DNA of 30,800 nt from a virus, in the IMG/VR virus record IMGVR_UViG_3300001589_000094, positions 1 through 30,800 of that record. The stretch is one strand, 5' to 3'. Position 1 is the stretch's first letter; every line of letters begins with the position of its first letter. Positions 28,717-30,800 of this stretch are shown in pieces. The translations under genes and the position numbers were made by a program. Under the pieces are notes generated by a model. The model did no database searches. It worked only from the letters and a program-made list of their open reading frames with translations, and was not told where the DNA came from.

Positions 28717-29388
28717 TTACTTGGAATAGTAATCTGTAAGTCTATCTGACCATTTGTTGCAGTATTCTGTGAACTCGTCATCTTTAATAGTAAATTCTGC
28801 AAAGTTGCCTTCTCGATCTACCATCAGTATAACTACTTTTTTAATTTTAGTACCAAACATTTCATTATGTGCTAATGCATAAGCACAACCTTGCATAAAG
28901 TAATCTTCAATCCATTCACGTTTTTTAATTTTTTTAGAAGTTTTGAAGTCAATAATTGCTTCCTCACCTTCATACATGCCTATAGCATCTGATGTTCCTG
29001 CATATAGTCCTTGTGCAATTAATCCAACTTCAACACCATATATAGCATCTACTTTAGTTAATCCTTTGGATATCATTTCAGTAACCATATTTTTTGCCAT
29101 TACACTAATATGGTTATTTCCTTTAATCTCATATTCTTCAAGTAGGATATACTTCTCTAATGCATTATGCACTTTAGTTCCAAGTCCTGCTGACTCTGTG
29201 CTTATGCGTGTTGCTTCTGCATCGCCGACTCTTTTACGCCAATTAATTAAAGCAGTTTTGTCACCTGTTGCTGATAAAATAGTAGTTACACTAGGTACAG
29301 GGTTATTATCTTCACCTGTATATTGGCGTTGTCCTGACTTTGCTGTAACTCTTTTTAGTTTGGGATATTCGTATTTTGTTTCTAGCAT
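28717..29388 (-). CDS. PD-(D/E)XK nuclease, RecB/Cas4-like
   Basis: GLGTKVHNALEKYI is the N-terminal helix with a His typical of RecB/Cas4-like nucleases. The segment AGTSDAIGMYEGEEAIIDFK ends in the metal-binding Asp and DxK pair of the PD-(D/E)XK site, completed by the following TSKK. FMQGCAYALAHNEMF is the 'QxxxY' motif of the same superfamily. At 223 aa it is a single nuclease domain without helicase parts. Nucleases of this type in T4-like marine phages process DNA during replication or recombination. An early-type -35 (TTGACA) lies upstream. Confidence 0.85.
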   Translation of the reverse strand: MLETKYEYPKLKRVTAKSGQRQYTGEDNNPVPSVTTILSATGDKTALINWRKRVGDAEATRISTESAGLGTKVHNALEKYILLEEYEIKGNNHISVMAKNMVTEMISKGLTKVDAIYGVEVGLIAQGLYAGTSDAIGMYEGEEAIIDFKTSKKIKKREWIEDYFMQGCAYALAHNEMFGTKIKKVVILMVDREGNFAEFTIKDDEFTEYCNKWSDRLTDYYSK

Positions 29389-29417
29389 AAAGTGTATGTC
29401 TTTGTGAATGTAATATT

Positions 29418-29446
29418 ACTTATGTGAAGTGATACTAATCTGTCAA
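29418..29446 (-). promoter_or_regulatory. Possible sigma70 promoter for the PD-(D/E)XK nuclease
   Basis: On the minus strand TTGACA (29441-29446) is exact. At 17 bp spacing the -10 reads ATAAGT (29418-29423), or TAAGTA at 18, so the -10 is weak. It lies in the 83-bp gap 29389-29471, which has no gene. Confidence 0.4.
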
Positions 29447-29471
29447 GTAAACTGAAGTCTAGAATATAATA

Positions 29472-29903
29472 TTATTCGATATCGTTCAGCGGATTTTCAA
29501 GTATAGTTGTAATTTTTTCTTCTAAGTCTTTTCTTAATTCTCTCGCATCAGAATCAATCTCTTTAAACCGTGCATTCATATCACGTTCCATAGCATACAC
29601 ATCATTTCTAATTTCTCTTTGTGTTTCTGCTGATGATTTATCTGTTGCTCTTGCTAAATCCATCGCAATAGTAATATCTGCTCTTAAATCTGTTTTAATG
29701 ATTTCAGTAAGTTCGCGAACATTTTCTAACTCTTGCTGAATTGCGTCAGGTTGTAAACCTGCTAACTTTTCTTCTGCGTCAAGTAGTCTACTGTAGAGTT
29801 CAAAGCCTCCCCAAAGTCCACCTATTATTGTACCTAGTAAAGGAAGTATTATGAGAAGTTTGGAACCACTCATTTTAACACCTGCCATTTCTATCTCTGC
29901 CAT
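29472..29903 (-). CDS. Membrane-anchored coiled-coil protein (143 aa)
   Basis: After a short polar start (MAEIEMAGVKMSGSK), residues about 16-35 are one hydrophobic helix (LLIILPLLGTIIGGLWGGFE). The rest is a long charged helix with heptad character (LDAEEKLAGLQPDAIQQELE; ETQREIRNDVYAMERDMNAR). This is an N-anchored coiled coil. I chose the ATG at 29903 because AGGAG lies 8 nt upstream; the longer reading from 29918 would put that ribosome-binding site inside the gene. The stop of the upstream gene is one base away, so translation is coupled. A spanin- or tail-related role is possible but not shown. Confidence 0.75.
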   Translation of the reverse strand: MAEIEMAGVKMSGSKLLIILPLLGTIIGGLWGGFELYSRLLDAEEKLAGLQPDAIQQELENVRELTEIIKTDLRADITIAMDLARATDKSSAETQREIRNDVYAMERDMNARFKEIDSDARELRKDLEEKITTILENPLNDIE

Positions 29904-29904
29904 T

Positions 29905-30800
29905 TTATTTCTCCTCATCCTGTAATGTTTTGTACTGGCTATAAATCATTTGTTTAAGTTTTTCCTGAGTATTGCCAGCCATCATGTAAAAACTTTGTTT
30001 GTTGTCTACAACTTTTTGTCCTGGATATACCTGTGTTGATCCATACCAGCTCTTTTGGTCTGCTAGTTGTATCTGTGATGTGTATGCACTAAAGCCTGGT
30101 GTATATCCTATGTAAGCAACTGCAACTGTTTGATCACCGTATTCTGCGGTGTCAGAATTACCTGCTTGTATTGTTGCTAATTCTTTTTCTAAGTTAGCCG
30201 ATGCAACTTCGGCTCCCATTGTATCTGCTAAACTTTCTACAGCATCAAACTTTCTTTGTTCTTGAAAAGTTGGTGCCTCTACTTCAAACTTGCTGTAGTC
30301 AGGTGTTTGCTGACTTAAAAATTCTGTTAATCCTGTTCCTGAACTTAATGCTGTTGTAAGTTCATCTTCGAACTGCTGGTCTACTCCACTAACACCACTT
30401 GTACCGTCATCAAAACTTTCTACAAACTGTAAAGTATCTTCTTGCTGTTGGTCAAATGCATCTGTTGAACTTTGTGCAACTTCAAATGCTCCTGTATCAA
30501 CTGTGTCTGTTACACTAGTTGTAGCATCAAAACTTTGTTGTCCCATGTTTTGTTCTGATTGTTCTTGGAAGAATGTATCACCTGTTGTGCTTTCTTGTGT
30601 TAGCATACCCATATTGCCTTGGCTACTTCCGTCATTAAAAGTTGTACTACTTTGGCCACTTCCGTCATTGCCTTGTGCAAACTGTCCACTACCGTCATTA
30701 CCACTTGAACTGCCGTCATCAACACTACTGCTACCATCATCAACACTACTGCTACCATCGTCTATAATATCAGCAATAATTGTTTCTAATTGTTGTTGTG
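29905..30800 (-). CDS. Gly/Ser/Asp-rich phage protein, 5' end beyond the window (partial)
   Basis: The minus frame is open from the window edge to the stop at 29905, so the ATG at 30612 is probably internal. The visible N-terminal part has repeats of D/N-DGS (DDGSSSVDDGSSSVDDGSSS and on). A Gln/Ser/Thr/Asp-rich stretch follows, then a more ordered C-terminal third (TVAVAYIGYTPGFSAYTSQI, then QSFYMMAGNTQEKLKQMIYS). The low-complexity region looks like a flexible linker. The family is not recognised; a virion protein is likely from context. It is coupled to the coiled-coil membrane protein downstream. Confidence 0.65.
   Translation of the reverse strand, partial: QQQLETIIADIIDDGSSSVDDGSSSVDDGSSSGNDGSGQFAQGNDGSGQSSTTFNDGSSQGNMGMLTQESTTGDTFFQEQSEQNMGQQSFDATTSVTDTVDTGAFEVAQSSTDAFDQQQEDTLQFVESFDDGTSGVSGVDQQFEDELTTALSSGTGLTEFLSQQTPDYSKFEVEAPTFQEQRKFDAVESLADTMGAEVASANLEKELATIQAGNSDTAEYGDQTVAVAYIGYTPGFSAYTSQIQLADQKSWYGSTQVYPGQKVVDNKQSFYMMAGNTQEKLKQMIYSQYKTLQDEEK
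30619..30762 (-). repeat. Tandem repeats encoding D/N-DGS units
   Basis: Two exact 21-bp copies (30718-30738 and 30739-30759) lie in a longer run of degenerate units that encode DDGSSSV, GNDGSGQ and FNDGSSQ. All are in frame with the partial gene that contains them, so copy-number changes by multiples of 21 bp would keep the frame. Confidence 0.8.

Noticed and set aside
28943-29407. 154-aa plus-strand open frame
   Set aside because: Antisense to the PD-(D/E)XK nuclease, whose motifs are clear; no promoter or ribosome-binding site.
1-30800. CRISPR array, insertion sequence, integrase or attachment site
   Set aside because: No spaced direct repeats, transposase or recombinase motifs, or tRNA-end duplications were seen on either strand.

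Overview
The window looks like part of the genome of a T4-like (myovirus) bacteriophage of an AT-rich marine host. My best guess is a pelagic phage of SAR11/Pelagibacterales or a similar low-GC bacterium. The grounds are class Ia ribonucleotide reductase genes (nrdA, nrdB), a DexA-type exonuclease, a PAAR spike-tip protein, a long fibre-like structural protein, three phage-style tRNAs with encoded CCA, many very small and overlapping genes, and repeated T4-type late promoter octamers (NATAAATA). Host assignment is inference. No marker here fixes the host.

Layout. (1) 1-6276, plus strand: the C-terminal end of a marine-phage protein, an unknown gene, an Asp/Asn-hydroxylase-like oxygenase, a short-chain dehydrogenase, a large nucleotidyltransferase fused to an acidic tail, two glycosyltransferase-like genes and a small protein carrying the same LAG-type motif as the nucleotidyltransferase. 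(2) 6247-17935, minus strand: in transcription order, an asparagine-synthase-like gene; cytochrome c with five small membrane or exported proteins; two 2OG-Fe(II) oxygenases; a class 3 lipase; a 55-aa gene; tRNA-Thr and tRNA-Ala around a small basic gene; a coupled block of a fused oxygenase, two glycosyltransferases and another 2OG oxygenase; dexA; a structured RNA candidate; tRNA-Glu; a small unknown gene; a SprT-like metalloprotease; peptide deformylase; and a GH6 glycoside hydrolase. (3) 18016-20582, plus strand: a subtilase and a protein resembling a radical SAM fold without its Fe-S cysteines. (4) 20550-30800, minus strand: a PD-(D/E)XK nuclease, the fibre-like protein, a coiled-coil membrane protein and a Gly/Ser/Asp-rich protein at the edge, then nrdA-nrdB, an Sm-like small protein, PAAR and a radical SAM/SPASM-like enzyme.

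How it works together. The visible promoters fall into two classes. Sigma70-like promoters precede dexA and nrdA, and probably the PD-(D/E)XK nuclease, and would serve early DNA metabolism. T4-type late octamers precede the structural, lysis and accessory genes. In ten cases the late octamer ends exactly 5 nt before the ATG, which by T4 spacing puts the transcription start on the start codon (leaderless mRNA). Several of these promoters lie inside hairpins that only read-through RNA could form.

The most unusual contents are the cytochrome c/small membrane protein cassette, the fusion of two 'sporadic carbohydrate cluster' families next to glycosyltransferases, the unsecreted GH6 enzyme, five 2OG-oxygenase-like domains, and the late-promoter hairpins. 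All family calls are from reading motifs by eye. No database search was run.
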